Positions 51,347 through 59,498 of a DNA stretch of 64,000 nt are shown here, piece after piece. Every line of letters begins with the position of its first letter. Position 1 is the first letter of the stretch. Both the position numbers and the translations under genes were made by a program. Origin of the DNA: Propionicimonas paludicola (GTDB lineage Bacteria > Actinomycetota > Actinomycetes > Propionibacteriales > Propionibacteriaceae); contig NZ_PDJC01000001.1 in assembly GCF_002563675.1 (NCBI RefSeq), positions 1,426,001 through 1,490,000 on the forward strand. The letters are read 5' to 3'. Below the pieces are notes generated by a model. That model was not told the origin of the DNA. It saw only the letters and a program-made list of their open reading frames with translations, and searched no databases.

Positions 51347-54300
51347 GTGACTCAAGCGCCGCGAAAGTCCGCGCCGTCCGCCACGGGCGATGAATTCGGG
51401 GCCAACGATTGGCTGATCGAGGAGTTGCGCGATCAGTACCGAGCCAATCCCACCTCCGTCGAACCGGCCTGGGCGGCCTTCTTCGCCGCCGAGGGCCCGA
51501 CCAGCTCGGCCGCGGCGGCACCGGCCAGCCCGGTCGTCGAGCAGGCCAGCCCGGCTCCCAGCCGTCCGCTGACCGCCGAACCGACGCCGGAGGCGACCGG
51601 CCACACCAGCCCTGAAGGCCCCGGCTCAGGTCGCGGCGTGTCGGCTGACCGCCCGCGCAGCCCGCAGCCGGTCGCCAAGACCGCCACCGAGTCGACCAAG
51701 ACTCCGCTGCGCGGCGCCCCGGCCCGGACTGCGGCCAACATGGACGTGTCGCTGACCGTGCCGACCGCCACCAGCGTCCGTGACGTGCCCATGAAGCTGG
51801 TGATCGACCAGCGGGAGATGATCAACTCCCACCTGTCCCGCAGCACCGGAGGCAAGGTCTCCTTCACCCACCTGATCGGCTGGGCCATGGTGCAGGCGCT
51901 GAAGGCGTTCCCGGAGATGAACAACTCCTACGAGCTGATCGAGTCCAAGCCGTTCCTGGTCACCCCGGCGACGATCAACCTAGGCCTGGCCATCGACTCC
52001 AAGCGTCCCGATGGCACCCGGCAGCTGCTCGTCCCCAACATCAAGCACTGCGAGGACCTGGACTTCGCCGGGTTCTGGGCCGCCTACGAGCGGCTGGTCG
52101 CCAAGGCCCGCGAGGGCGCACTCGGCGTGGACGACTTCGCCGGCACCACCGCCTCGCTGACCAACCCCGGCGGTCTGGGCACCAACCACTCGGTGCCGCG
52201 ACTGATGTCCGGACAAGGCGTGATCCTGGGAGTCGGCTCGATCGACTACCCGCCGGAGTTCCAGGGCGCCAGCGCGGCCCGGATCAACCAGCTGGCCGTG
52301 TCGAAGGTGACCACGCTCACCTCGACCTATGACCATCGGGTGATCCAGGGCGCTCAGTCCGGGGAGTTCCTCAAGCGGATCCACGAGCTGCTGATCGGCA
52401 AGCACGACTTCTACGACGAGATCTTCGACTCGCTGCGGGTCCCCTACACCCCGATCCGCTGGGCCAGCGACATCAGCGACGAGAAGCTGGGCTCGATCCC
52501 ACGCAGCGCTCGGGTCTTCTCGCTGATCTCGGCCTACCGCAACCTCGGCCACTACATGGCCGACATCGATCCGCTGGAGTACCGGCAGCGGACCCACCCC
52601 GAGCTGACCTTGGAGTTCCACGGGCTCACCCTCTGGGATCTGGATCGCGAGTTCCCGGTGGGCGGCTTCGGCGGACTCACCGGCCAGGTGATCCCGCTGC
52701 GCGAGATTCTGGTCCGACTGCGCGACTCCTACTGCCGCACCGTCGGCCTCGAGTACATGCACATCTCCGACAACACCCAGCGCACCTGGATCCAGGAGCG
52801 GTTCGAGCGGCCCTTCCAGGCCTGGCCGAAGGAGGAGCACCTGCGCATCCTCGACCGGCTGAACGAGGCCGAGGTGTTCGAAACTTTCCTGCAGACCAAG
52901 TTCGTGGGCCAGAAGCGGTTCTCCCTCGAAGGCGGCGAGTCGGCCATCGTGTTCCTCGACGAACTCTGCGAGCGGGCCGCTGACGACAACGTCGAAGAGG
53001 TCGTCATCGGGATGCCGCACCGCGGCCGGCTGAACGTGCTGGCCAACATCGTCGGCAAGTCCTACGCGCAGATCTTCCGCGAGTTCCAGGGCAACTACGA
53101 TCCCCGGCTGCAGACCGGCAGCGGCGACGTGAAGTACCACCTGGGCGCTGAGGGCGAGTTCACCGCAGCCAGCGGCAAGGTGATCAAGACCTCTGTGGCC
53201 GCGAACCCGTCCCATCTGGAGGCGGTGAACCCGGTGGTCGAGGGCATCGTCCGGGCCAAGATCGATCGGATCGGCAAGCGTCCGGACTGGCCGGTGATGG
53301 CCGTCCTGCTGCACGGCGACGCGTCCTTCTCCGGACAGGGCGTGGTCTACGAGACCCTGCAGATGAGCCAGCTGCGCGCCTTCAAGACCGGCGGCACGAT
53401 CCACCTGGTGGTCAACAACCAGGTCGGATTCACCACGGCACCCATGGACTCCCGGTCCAGCGTCTACTCCACCGACGTGGCCAAGGGCTTCCAGATCCCG
53501 GTCTTCCACGTCAACGGGGACGATCCCGAGGCCGTCGCCCGGGTGGCCCAGGTCGCCTTCGACTACCGCCAGCGGTTCGGACGCGATGTCGTGGTCGACC
53601 TGGTCTGCTACCGCCGCCGCGGCCACAACGAGGGCGACGACCCGAGCTTCACCCAGCCCCAGATGTACGACCTGATCGAGCAGAAGCGCAGCGTCCGCAA
53701 GCTCTACACCGAGGCGCTGATCGGCCGTGGCGACATCACCACCGACGATGCCGACCAGGTCTTGGCCCGGTTCCGCGAGCGGCTCGAGGGTGTCTTCAAG
53801 GAGGTCCGCGAGGCGGCCACCACTCCAGCCGAGGAGCCGAAGACCCCGTACTACCCGGCCAAGCTGGGCAAGGATCAGGGCACCGCGATCACCTCCGAGC
53901 AGATGGAGGCGATCGCCGCCGCCCACCTGCGCTTCCCCGAGGGCTTCACCGTGCACCCCAAGGTGCTGCCGCAGCTGGAGCGCCGGGCCGAGGCCATTCG
54001 GACCGGCCCGATCGACTGGGCCACGGCCGAGTTGCTCGCTCTGGGCTCGCTGGTGATGGAGGGACGTCCGGTCCGACTGGTCGGCCAGGACACCCGGCGG
54101 GGCACCTTCAGCCAGCGCTTCGCCGCGGTGGTGGATCGGGTGACCGCCGAGACCTACGTGCCGCTGAAGCACCTCAGCGAACAGCAGGGCGCCTTCCACA
54201 TCTTCGACTCCCTGCTCAGCGAGTACGCCGGGATGGGCTTCGAGTACGGCTACTCGGTGGCCGCACCGGATGCCATGGTGCTGTGGGAAGCGCAGTTCGG

Positions 54301-55057
54301 CGACTTCGCCAACGGTGCCCAGACCATCGCCGACGAGTTCATCGCGGCCGGCAACGCCAAGTGGACCCAGAAGTCCGGCGTGGTGCTGCTGCTCCCCCAC
54401 GGCTACGAAGGCCAGGGCCCCGACCACTCGTCGGCCCGGATCGAGCGGTGGCTCACCTTGTGCTCCGAAGGCGCACTGGCGGTCTGCCACCCGTCCACCC
54501 CGGCCAGCTACTTCCACCTGCTGCGCACCCACGCCTACGTGAACTGGCACCGTCCGGTGGTGGTGGCCACTCCGAAGTCGATGCTGCGACACAAGATGGC
54601 CGTCTCGCCGGTGGAAGAGTTCACCCAGGGCAAGTGGCGTCCGGCTCAGGGCGACCCGACCATCACCGATCCCAGCAAGGTCCGCCGAGTCCTGCTCTGC
54701 TCGGGCAAGATCCGCTGGGAACTGATCGCCGCCCGGGAACGCGCCGGACTGGACGAGCAGGTGGCGATTCTGTCGCTGGAGCGGCTCTACCCGTTGCCGA
54801 CCGCCGAACTGGCTGCCGAACTGGCCAAGTACCCTCAGGTCAGCGACATCCGGTGGGTTCAGGACGAGCCGGAGAACCAGGGCGCATGGTGGTTCCTGCA
54901 GCTGCATCTGCCGCAGGCCATCGCCGATGTCATCCCCGGCTACCAGCTGAAACTGCAGGGGGTGACCCGGCCGGCAGCGTCCGCGCCGTCGGTCGGATCG
55001 GTCAAGGCGCACCAGGCGCAGGAGGCCGAACTGCTCGATCGAGCCCTTACCGAGTAG
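51347..55057 (+). CDS. sucA: Fused 2-oxoglutarate dehydrogenase E1 / decarboxylase with succinyltransferase-like domain (Kgd/OdhA)
   Basis: Actinobacterial TCA-cycle enzyme converting 2-oxoglutarate toward succinyl-CoA or succinic semialdehyde. The 1236 residues comprise a flexible N terminus (QAPRKSAPSATGDEFGANDWLIEELRDQY), a Pro/Ala-rich linker to about 115, an E2-like acyltransferase domain with His330 (STYDHRVIQGAQSG) but no lipoyl domain, and the ThDP E1 domain (GMPHRGRLNVLANI, LLHGDASFSGQGVVYETLQMS, VNNQVGFTTAP). GTG start with GGAG 9 nt upstream. Works with separately encoded E2 and lipoamide dehydrogenase. Confidence 0.97.
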   Translation: MTQAPRKSAPSATGDEFGANDWLIEELRDQYRANPTSVEPAWAAFFAAEGPTSSAAAAPASPVVEQASPAPSRPLTAEPTPEATGHTSPEGPGSGRGVSADRPRSPQPVAKTATESTKTPLRGAPARTAANMDVSLTVPTATSVRDVPMKLVIDQREMINSHLSRSTGGKVSFTHLIGWAMVQALKAFPEMNNSYELIESKPFLVTPATINLGLAIDSKRPDGTRQLLVPNIKHCEDLDFAGFWAAYERLVAKAREGALGVDDFAGTTASLTNPGGLGTNHSVPRLMSGQGVILGVGSIDYPPEFQGASAARINQLAVSKVTTLTSTYDHRVIQGAQSGEFLKRIHELLIGKHDFYDEIFDSLRVPYTPIRWASDISDEKLGSIPRSARVFSLISAYRNLGHYMADIDPLEYRQRTHPELTLEFHGLTLWDLDREFPVGGFGGLTGQVIPLREILVRLRDSYCRTVGLEYMHISDNTQRTWIQERFERPFQAWPKEEHLRILDRLNEAEVFETFLQTKFVGQKRFSLEGGESAIVFLDELCERAADDNVEEVVIGMPHRGRLNVLANIVGKSYAQIFREFQGNYDPRLQTGSGDVKYHLGAEGEFTAASGKVIKTSVAANPSHLEAVNPVVEGIVRAKIDRIGKRPDWPVMAVLLHGDASFSGQGVVYETLQMSQLRAFKTGGTIHLVVNNQVGFTTAPMDSRSSVYSTDVAKGFQIPVFHVNGDDPEAVARVAQVAFDYRQRFGRDVVVDLVCYRRRGHNEGDDPSFTQPQMYDLIEQKRSVRKLYTEALIGRGDITTDDADQVLARFRERLEGVFKEVREAATTPAEEPKTPYYPAKLGKDQGTAITSEQMEAIAAAHLRFPEGFTVHPKVLPQLERRAEAIRTGPIDWATAELLALGSLVMEGRPVRLVGQDTRRGTFSQRFAAVVDRVTAETYVPLKHLSEQQGAFHIFDSLLSEYAGMGFEYGYSVAAPDAMVLWEAQFGDFANGAQTIADEFIAAGNAKWTQKSGVVLLLPHGYEGQGPDHSSARIERWLTLCSEGALAVCHPSTPASYFHLLRTHAYVNWHRPVVVATPKSMLRHKMAVSPVEEFTQGKWRPAQGDPTITDPSKVRRVLLCSGKIRWELIAARERAGLDEQVAILSLERLYPLPTAELAAELAKYPQVSDIRWVQDEPENQGAWWFLQLHLPQAIADVIPGYQLKLQGVTRPAASAPSVGSVKAHQAQEAELLDRALTE

Positions 55058-55152
55058 TGTCAAGTGCCCATCTGGCCTTGTGAATCAGTTCGTCACCGGG
55101 TCTTATTGATGGCAAGGCGTGCAAAACCCGTGCGTATCTTGTCTGGGCACGC

Positions 55153-55158
55153 TAAAGT
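55153..55158 (+). promoter_or_regulatory. Candidate -10 hexamer (TAAAGT) of whiB
   Basis: TAAAGT about 93 nt upstream of the whiB ATG; no good -35 box. The 193-nt gap between sucA and whiB holds no other recognised feature. Confidence 0.35.
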
Positions 55159-55250
55159 TGTCAGGCTGTGACGCGGGCCGAATGGATGGCGCGCCTGAGT
55201 GCGTTTGCTCGCAACTCGCGGCTTCACCAAGTATGAGGAGTGGGTAGTTC

Positions 55251-55502
55251 ATGGACTGGCGCCATCGCGCAGCCTGCCTGACCGAGGATCCGGAGCTGTT
55301 CTTCCCGATCGGTAACACCGGCCCGGCACTGATGCAGATTGCGGAGGCCAAGAAGGTCTGCCGTCGCTGCGACGTACGTGAAGCCTGCCTGCAGTGGGCC
55401 CTGGACGCAGGCCAGGACCATGGCGTCTGGGGTGGCCTCAGCGAGGATGAGCGCCGCGCCATGAAGCGCCGTGCGGCCCGGATGCGGGTCCGCAACAACT
55501 AA
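55251..55502 (+). CDS. whiB1: WhiB-family iron-sulfur transcription factor (WhiB1-like)
   Basis: An 83-residue regulator with the four cluster-binding cysteines Cys9, Cys37, Cys40 and Cys46, the GVWGG turn (DHGVWGGLSEDER) and a basic C-terminal RRAARMRVRNN. Known WhiB1 binds a [4Fe-4S] cluster that reacts with NO and interacts with the primary sigma factor. GAGGAG lies 10 nt before the ATG. Convergent with pdtaS (3-nt gap), the order seen for Rv3219/Rv3220c. Confidence 0.93.
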   Translation: MDWRHRAACLTEDPELFFPIGNTGPALMQIAEAKKVCRRCDVREACLQWALDAGQDHGVWGGLSEDERRAMKRRAARMRVRNN

Positions 55503-55505
55503 GAC

Positions 55506-56957
55506 TCAGCTCAGCGGCACCCGCACCGTTGCCACGGTGCGCTCCGCGTCCGAGGCCAGGCTGAACTCACCCTTCAGGTCAGCCACCAGTGTGCTGACGA
55601 TCGACAGGCCCAGGCTGTTCGAGCCGGCGATCGTGAAGTCCGGCGGCAGCGGCTCGCCATGGTTCTCGACCTCGACGATCAGCATCCCGTCCTCCTGCCG
55701 CGGACGGACGTACACCTCTCCGGAGGTGTCCTTCAGACCGTGCTCGACGGCGTTCTGACAGACCTCGGTGAGCACCAGCGACAGGCTGGTGGCCACATCG
55801 GCCGGAACCGAGCCGAACGACCCCTGGCGCACCATCCGCACCTTGCCGCCGGTCGCGGCCACGTCCCCCACCATTCGCAGCAGCCGATCGGCGACGTCGT
55901 CGAAGAAGACTGTGGAGTCGAAGTCCTGGCTGAGGATCTCGTGCACCACGGCGATGGCCGCGACCCGCTTCATGGCGTCGTCGAGGGCACCCTTCGCCTC
56001 CGGTGAGGAGATTCGCCGGGCCTGCAGGCGCAACAGCGCCGCCACAGTCTGCAGGTTGTTCTTCACCCGATGGTGGATCTCCCGGATGGTGGCGTCCTTG
56101 GTGACCAGCTGACGTTCCCGGGAACGCAGTTCAGTGGTGTCGCGGCACAGCACCAGCAACCCGTCGGGCCGGTCCTCGTGGATCAGCGGCAGCACCCGCA
56201 GCCGGACGTTCGCCGTGGACGACTCCAGATCGACCTCGGCCGAGCCACGTCCGGCCAGGCTGGCGGCCAGCGGACGCTCCACCGGACCGCGCTCCTTCAG
56301 CAGCGACTTGGTCACCGAGACGAAGTCCTCACCGTACAGGTCGCTGGTCAGGCCGAGCCGCCGATAGGCGCTCATGGCGTTCGGGCTGGCGTAGGAGATC
56401 ATCCCGTTGGCATTGACTCGCAGCATGCCGTCCCCGACCCGGGGCGACACCCACGGCACCCGGCGGTCACCGCCGAGTGGGAACTGATGGTGGTGCACCA
56501 TCCCGATCAGCACCTGGGCGGCCTCCAGATAGGCGTCCTCGAGCGCTCCGGGGGCGCGGACGCCCATCTGGTTGGTGTGCATCTCCACGACGGCCACACA
56601 GCGCTCGTCGTCCATGATCGGGATCGCGGTCACGTCCACCGGAATGCCGGCGTGCAGCTTGTTGCCGCTGGTGTGGCAGATCTCGCCGGACAGGTAGGCC
56701 TCGGTGACCAGGTGCTCGGGGTCGTAGCTGATGTCCTCGCCGACCACGTCGTCTTCCAGCGAGGTCGGGCCGGTGGTCGGACGCACCTGGCCGCAGGCCC
56801 AGAAGATGTTGTCGTCCACGCCGGGGACCCACAAGATGAGATCCGCGAAGGCGAGATCGGCCAGCAATGACCACTCGTCGATCAGCTGATCGAGCCAGGC
56901 CCGGTCGACTTCCGTGAGGTCACAATGCTCGGCCATCACCCGATCGCGGTTACGCAT
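55506..56957 (-). CDS. pdtaS: PdtaS-type sensor histidine kinase
   Basis: Cytosolic HisKA_2 kinase of 483 residues: N-terminal GAF domain (about 10-160), PAS domain (about 175-270), HisKA_2 box IREIHHRVKNNLQTVAALLRLQARR with phosphoacceptor His295 or His296, and an HATPase domain (LVLTEVCQNAVEHG, SLGLSIVSTLV). In mycobacteria PdtaS phosphorylates the ANTAR RNA-binding regulator PdtaR, encoded elsewhere; the same is likely here. Start at MRNRDRVMAEH; longer readings in the frame are unsupported. TAGGGT lies 7 nt upstream. Confidence 0.92.
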   Translation of the reverse strand: MRNRDRVMAEHCDLTEVDRAWLDQLIDEWSLLADLAFADLILWVPGVDDNIFWACGQVRPTTGPTSLEDDVVGEDISYDPEHLVTEAYLSGEICHTSGNKLHAGIPVDVTAIPIMDDERCVAVVEMHTNQMGVRAPGALEDAYLEAAQVLIGMVHHHQFPLGGDRRVPWVSPRVGDGMLRVNANGMISYASPNAMSAYRRLGLTSDLYGEDFVSVTKSLLKERGPVERPLAASLAGRGSAEVDLESSTANVRLRVLPLIHEDRPDGLLVLCRDTTELRSRERQLVTKDATIREIHHRVKNNLQTVAALLRLQARRISSPEAKGALDDAMKRVAAIAVVHEILSQDFDSTVFFDDVADRLLRMVGDVAATGGKVRMVRQGSFGSVPADVATSLSLVLTEVCQNAVEHGLKDTSGEVYVRPRQEDGMLIVEVENHGEPLPPDFTIAGSNSLGLSIVSTLVADLKGEFSLASDAERTVATVRVPLS

Positions 56958-56964
56958 GGAGACC

Positions 56965-56970
56965 ACCCTA
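56965..56970 (-). promoter_or_regulatory. -10 hexamer (TAGGGT) of leaderless pdtaS
   Basis: TAGGGT on the minus strand, 7 nt before the pdtaS ATG. Confidence 0.45.
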
Positions 56971-57042
56971 CTTACCCAAGTTGGACCGCTGCTCCGGCGA
57001 CTGGCAGAATGGGTCCCCGCGTCGTCCGACGCCGCAAGCCGA

Positions 57043-57048
57043 TACGAT
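57043..57048 (+). promoter_or_regulatory. -10 hexamer (TACGAT) of the bL37 gene
   Basis: TACGAT 13 nt before the bL37 ATG; AGGAG at 57051-57055 follows directly, so the leader is very short. Confidence 0.45.
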
Positions 57049-57061
57049 CGAGGAGACCGAG

Positions 57062-57136
57062 ATGGGTAAGGGTGGCCGCAAGCGCCGTTCCCGCAGGAAG
57101 AACAGCGCCAACCACGGCAAGCGCCCCAACGCCTGA
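57062..57136 (+). CDS. 50S ribosomal protein bL37
   Basis: A 24-residue, extremely basic protein: MGKGGRKRRSRRKN followed by SANHGKRPNA. It matches the mycobacterial large-subunit protein bL37, found by cryo-EM of M. smegmatis ribosomes and missed by most gene finders because of its size. AGGAG stands 6 nt before the ATG, a -10 box lies upstream and a strong terminator follows, so it is a free-standing transcription unit between divergent pdtaS and the rsrA-sigR operon. Confidence 0.88.
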   Translation: MGKGGRKRRSRRKNSANHGKRPNA

Positions 57137-57157
57137 CGCTCGCCTGTTCGAACAACT

Positions 57158-57186
57158 CGAGCCCTCGCCTTCATGGCGGGGGCTCG
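57158..57186 (+). terminator. Intrinsic terminator after bL37
   Basis: A 12-bp stem (CGAGCCCTCGCC with GGCGGGGGCTCG, one T-G wobble) around the loop TTCAT, followed by TTGCTGTTT. It may also serve the convergent rsrA transcript. Confidence 0.85.
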
Positions 57187-57213
57187 TTGCTGTTTCCGGG
57201 CTGAGGTGTGGGC

Positions 57214-57474
57214 TCAGTCGACGTCCTGCTCGACACTGAACTTGGCCTGGAGTCGGACCCGCAGGCCGTCCGGGGCCAGATCCTCGCGGCAGCAGCGGCG
57301 GATCAGCACCCGCATGGCCTCTTCGACCTGGAACCGGTCCAGGCAGGGCTCGCAGGCCATCAGGTGCTCACGGATCTCGTCGGCCTCTTCGGCGCTGAGC
57401 TCGTTGTCGTGGAAGGCGTAGACCTGTTCGATCACCGAGCTGCAGTCGTGCAGGTCGTGCTGGTGCTCACTCAT
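57214..57474 (-). CDS. rsrA: Zinc-containing anti-sigma factor (RsrA/RshA type)
   Basis: Thiol-redox anti-sigma factor of 86 residues that holds SigR inactive until oxidised. ZAS motif His37-x3-Cys41-x2-Cys44 ([10 protein letters not shown]) plus upstream Cys11 (LHDC) are the known zinc/redox ligands; a Cys61-Cys62 pair (RRCCRED) follows. ATG at 57474 overlaps the sigma stop by 8 nt. Co-expressed with and antagonist of SigR. Confidence 0.93.
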   Translation of the reverse strand: MSEHQHDLHDCSSVIEQVYAFHDNELSAEEADEIREHLMACEPCLDRFQVEEAMRVLIRRCCREDLAPDGLRVRLQAKFSVEQDVD

Positions 57475-58093
57475 CACCGCTCCGAACGATCAGGCCCTGC
57501 TCGACGGCGAAGTCGGCCAGCCGGTTGCGCAGCTGGGTGCGTCCGCGGTTCAGCCGGGACATCACCGTGCCGATCGGGGTGCCCATGATCTCGGCGATCT
57601 CCTTGTAGGAGAAACCCTCGACGTCGGCCAGGTAGACGGCCAGCCGGAAGTCGGCCGGCAGCGCGTTCATTGCCTCGGTCACCGCCGAATGCGGCATCCG
57701 GTCCAGCGCCTCCATCTCGGCCGAGCGCAGTCCCTCAGAGGTGTGCGACTCGGCGCGGGCCAGCTGCCAGTCCTCGACCTCCTGGCCGGAGGTCTGCGGC
57801 TGCCGCTGACGCTTGCGGTAGGTGTTGATGAAGGTGTTGGTCAGAATCCGGTACAGCCAGGCCTTGAGGTTGGTGCCCGGCGTGAACTGACGGAACGAGG
57901 CGTACGCCTTGGCGTAGGCCTCCTGAACGACATCCTCGGCGTCGGCGGGGTTGCGGGTCATCCGCAGCGCAGCACCGTAGAGCTGGTCGAGGAAAGGCAA
58001 CGCCTCAGCCTCAAACCGCGCGGACAACTCGGCGTCGGTCTCTTGGAAGACGGGCACCGCCACGTCTTCATCGTGCAAGGTCGGCAGGTTCAT
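57467..58093 (-). CDS. sigR: ECF sigma factor SigR/SigH (thiol-oxidative stress)
   Basis: A 208-residue ECF sigma factor with region 2 ([66 protein letters not shown]) and region 4 ([41 protein letters not shown]), matching SigR of Streptomyces and SigH of mycobacteria. It directs thioredoxin and mycothiol-recycling genes. ATG at 58093 or GTG at 58096; TAGGCT lies 5 nt before the GTG. Paired with rsrA. Confidence 0.95.
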   Translation of the reverse strand: MNLPTLHDEDVAVPVFQETDAELSARFEAEALPFLDQLYGAALRMTRNPADAEDVVQEAYAKAYASFRQFTPGTNLKAWLYRILTNTFINTYRKRQRQPQTSGQEVEDWQLARAESHTSEGLRSAEMEALDRMPHSAVTEAMNALPADFRLAVYLADVEGFSYKEIAEIMGTPIGTVMSRLNRGRTQLRNRLADFAVEQGLIVRSGDE

Positions 58094-58101
58094 CACGAAC
58101 G

Positions 58102-58107
58102 AGCCTA
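58102..58107 (-). promoter_or_regulatory. -10 hexamer (TAGGCT) upstream of sigR
   Basis: TAGGCT on the minus strand 5 nt before the in-frame GTG and 8 nt before the ATG of sigR. The SigR autoregulatory consensus (GGAAT-N18-GTT) was looked for in the 106-nt gap and not found. Confidence 0.4.
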
Positions 58108-58199
58108 GCGGGTGGCCCGGACGGCTCAAGGTGCCAGTACCGACGCCACGCTCAGCTGCTGTTGTGATCACCTCTGCAAAACGTCGAATCGGGGCTCAC

Positions 58200-58895
58200 C
58201 TATTCCGCTTCCTGCGGCTCGATCAGCTCGGGGCCGTTGTTGGCCACCTGGTTCACCAGCCGGGAGACCGGGTAGTAGCGCATCGCCGCCACCGGGACGT
58301 CCAGCAGAGCTCGCGGCTCGCCGTCGAAGGCGGGGTCCAGCCAGGGCGTCCAGTTCTCCCGGGCCACCGCCATCGGCATCCGGTCGTGCAGGCGTCCCAG
58401 TTCGTCGGTGGCACTGGTGGTGAGCACCGTGGCGGTGACCAGCCAGCTAGCGTCCGGGGCCTTCCAGAACTCATAGAGACCGGCCATCACCAGCAGCTCA
58501 CCGTCGGCCGGACGGATGAAGTACGGCTGCTTGATCGGCTTGCCGTCGGGCCCGGGCTCGGACTGCCACTCGTAGTAGCCGGTGGCCGGCAGCAAGCAGC
58601 GCCGGCTGGCGTAGGCCTTGCGGAACGACGGCTTCTCGGCCGCGGTCTCGATTCGGGCGTTGATCAGCCGGGACGCCCCGGACGGATCCTTGGCCCAGGA
58701 CGGCACCAGCCCCCATCGCACCTCGGCCAGCAGCCGCTGCGGCCCCTGCTCCCGGTTGCGCTCCAGGACCGCCAGCACCGGATCGGTGGGGGCGATGTTG
58801 TAGGACGGCGGCGGCAGCGGACCGGCGACCTCATCGATCTCGAAGAAGTCGGCCAATTCGACCCCAGCGAGGCTGAGCGCGTACCGTCCGCACAT
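58200..58895 (-). CDS. SRAP-family abasic-site DNA-protein crosslinker (YedK/HMCES)
   Basis: Protects single-stranded DNA abasic sites by forming a thiazolidine crosslink through Cys2. The 231-residue protein has MCGRYAL at its start, SYNIAPTDPV, RLINARIET (Asn79), GYYEW (Glu109) and LHDRMP (His170), all the known catalytic residues. Starting at the ATG of MCGRYA is required for Cys2 to be exposed after Met removal; a GTG 6 nt upstream is rejected. Same place as Rv3226c. Confidence 0.95.
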   Translation of the reverse strand: MCGRYALSLAGVELADFFEIDEVAGPLPPPSYNIAPTDPVLAVLERNREQGPQRLLAEVRWGLVPSWAKDPSGASRLINARIETAAEKPSFRKAYASRRCLLPATGYYEWQSEPGPDGKPIKQPYFIRPADGELLVMAGLYEFWKAPDASWLVTATVLTTSATDELGRLHDRMPMAVARENWTPWLDPAFDGEPRALLDVPVAAMRYYPVSRLVNQVANNGPELIEPQEAE

Positions 58896-58902
58896 GCCCA
58901 CG

Positions 58903-58908
58903 ACCCTA
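58903..58908 (-). promoter_or_regulatory. -10 hexamer (TAGGGT) of the leaderless YedK-like gene
   Basis: TAGGGT on the minus strand, 7 nt before the ATG at 58895; it supports that start over the upstream GTG. Confidence 0.45.
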
Positions 58909-58973
58909 CGCCGCGCCGTGTTGATCGACCCGGCACTCTTGGCACACCGTGGGCTAGAGGGTAGGAATGACGC

Positions 58974-59498
58974 ATGAGTCTGTTGCGGTTTGTCGCCCGG
59001 TCAATGCTGGCCAGTTACTTCGTCGTGAACGGAGTGCAAGCGCTGATCAAGCCCGCCGACCACACCGAGCTGGCCGAGCCGGCTCTGGAACTCGCCCCGC
59101 GGCTGCGTGACGCGTTGCCCGAGGGCGTCCGCAGCTACATCCCCACTGACGCGGTGTCGATGACCCGCTGCCTGGCAGCCGCCCAGGTGGCCGGCGGCCT
59201 CGGCCTGGCCACCGGAATCGGACGCCGTTGCGGCGCTGCCGTCCTGGCCACCACGATCCTGCCCTCGGTGGTGGTCGCCAAGCCGTGGCGGCAGAGCGTC
59301 GACAAGGCCCAGCTGGGCACCGACGTGGCCCTGCTCGGCGGGGTGTTGCTGGCCGCCGTTGACACCGAAGGCAAGCCCGGCCTGGCCTGGCGGGTCCGCC
59401 AGCAGCGCAAGCTGGCCGCTGAGCAGAAGGCTAACCTGGAGCGGACCGCCAAGGAAGCCGCCGGCAAGGTCCGACGCGCCCTGGAAGTGCATTCTTGA
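58974..59498 (+). CDS. DoxX-family membrane protein
   Basis: A 174-residue protein with four helices: an N-terminal segment (RFVARSMLASYFVVNGVQALIKP), AAAQVAGGLGLATGIGRRCGAAVLATTILPSVVVAK, and TDVALLGGVLLAAVDTEG, followed by a charged helical tail. Pattern fits the DoxX superfamily; mycobacterial DoxX is linked to oxidative-stress resistance through SodA and SseA, but the role here is unknown. It overlaps aroA by 4 nt (TTGA), so the two are co-translated. Confidence 0.8.
   Translation: MSLLRFVARSMLASYFVVNGVQALIKPADHTELAEPALELAPRLRDALPEGVRSYIPTDAVSMTRCLAAAQVAGGLGLATGIGRRCGAAVLATTILPSVVVAKPWRQSVDKAQLGTDVALLGGVLLAAVDTEGKPGLAWRVRQQRKLAAEQKANLERTAKEAAGKVRRALEVHS

Noticed and set aside
51347-55057. 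Missing catalytic Asp of the E2 HxxxDG motif (DHRVIQG) as an unusual defect
   Set aside because: As far as I recall, the same DHRxIQG form is found in characterised mycobacterial and corynebacterial Kgd/OdhA, so it is the normal state of this family.
51980-55063. 1027-codon minus-strand open frame opposite sucA
   Set aside because: Antisense shadow of the fused 2-oxoglutarate dehydrogenase; no domain resemblance.
55058-55250. CRP-type site upstream of whiB1, as known in M. tuberculosis
   Set aside because: TGTGAATCAGTTCGTCACC has the right end bases but the wrong spacing and poor symmetry, so it does not support a CRP operator.
58094-58199. SigR-dependent autoregulatory promoter of sigR-rsrA
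   Set aside because: No GGAA(T/C)-N18-20-GTT arrangement found in the gap. Autoregulation may start further upstream inside the YedK-like gene.
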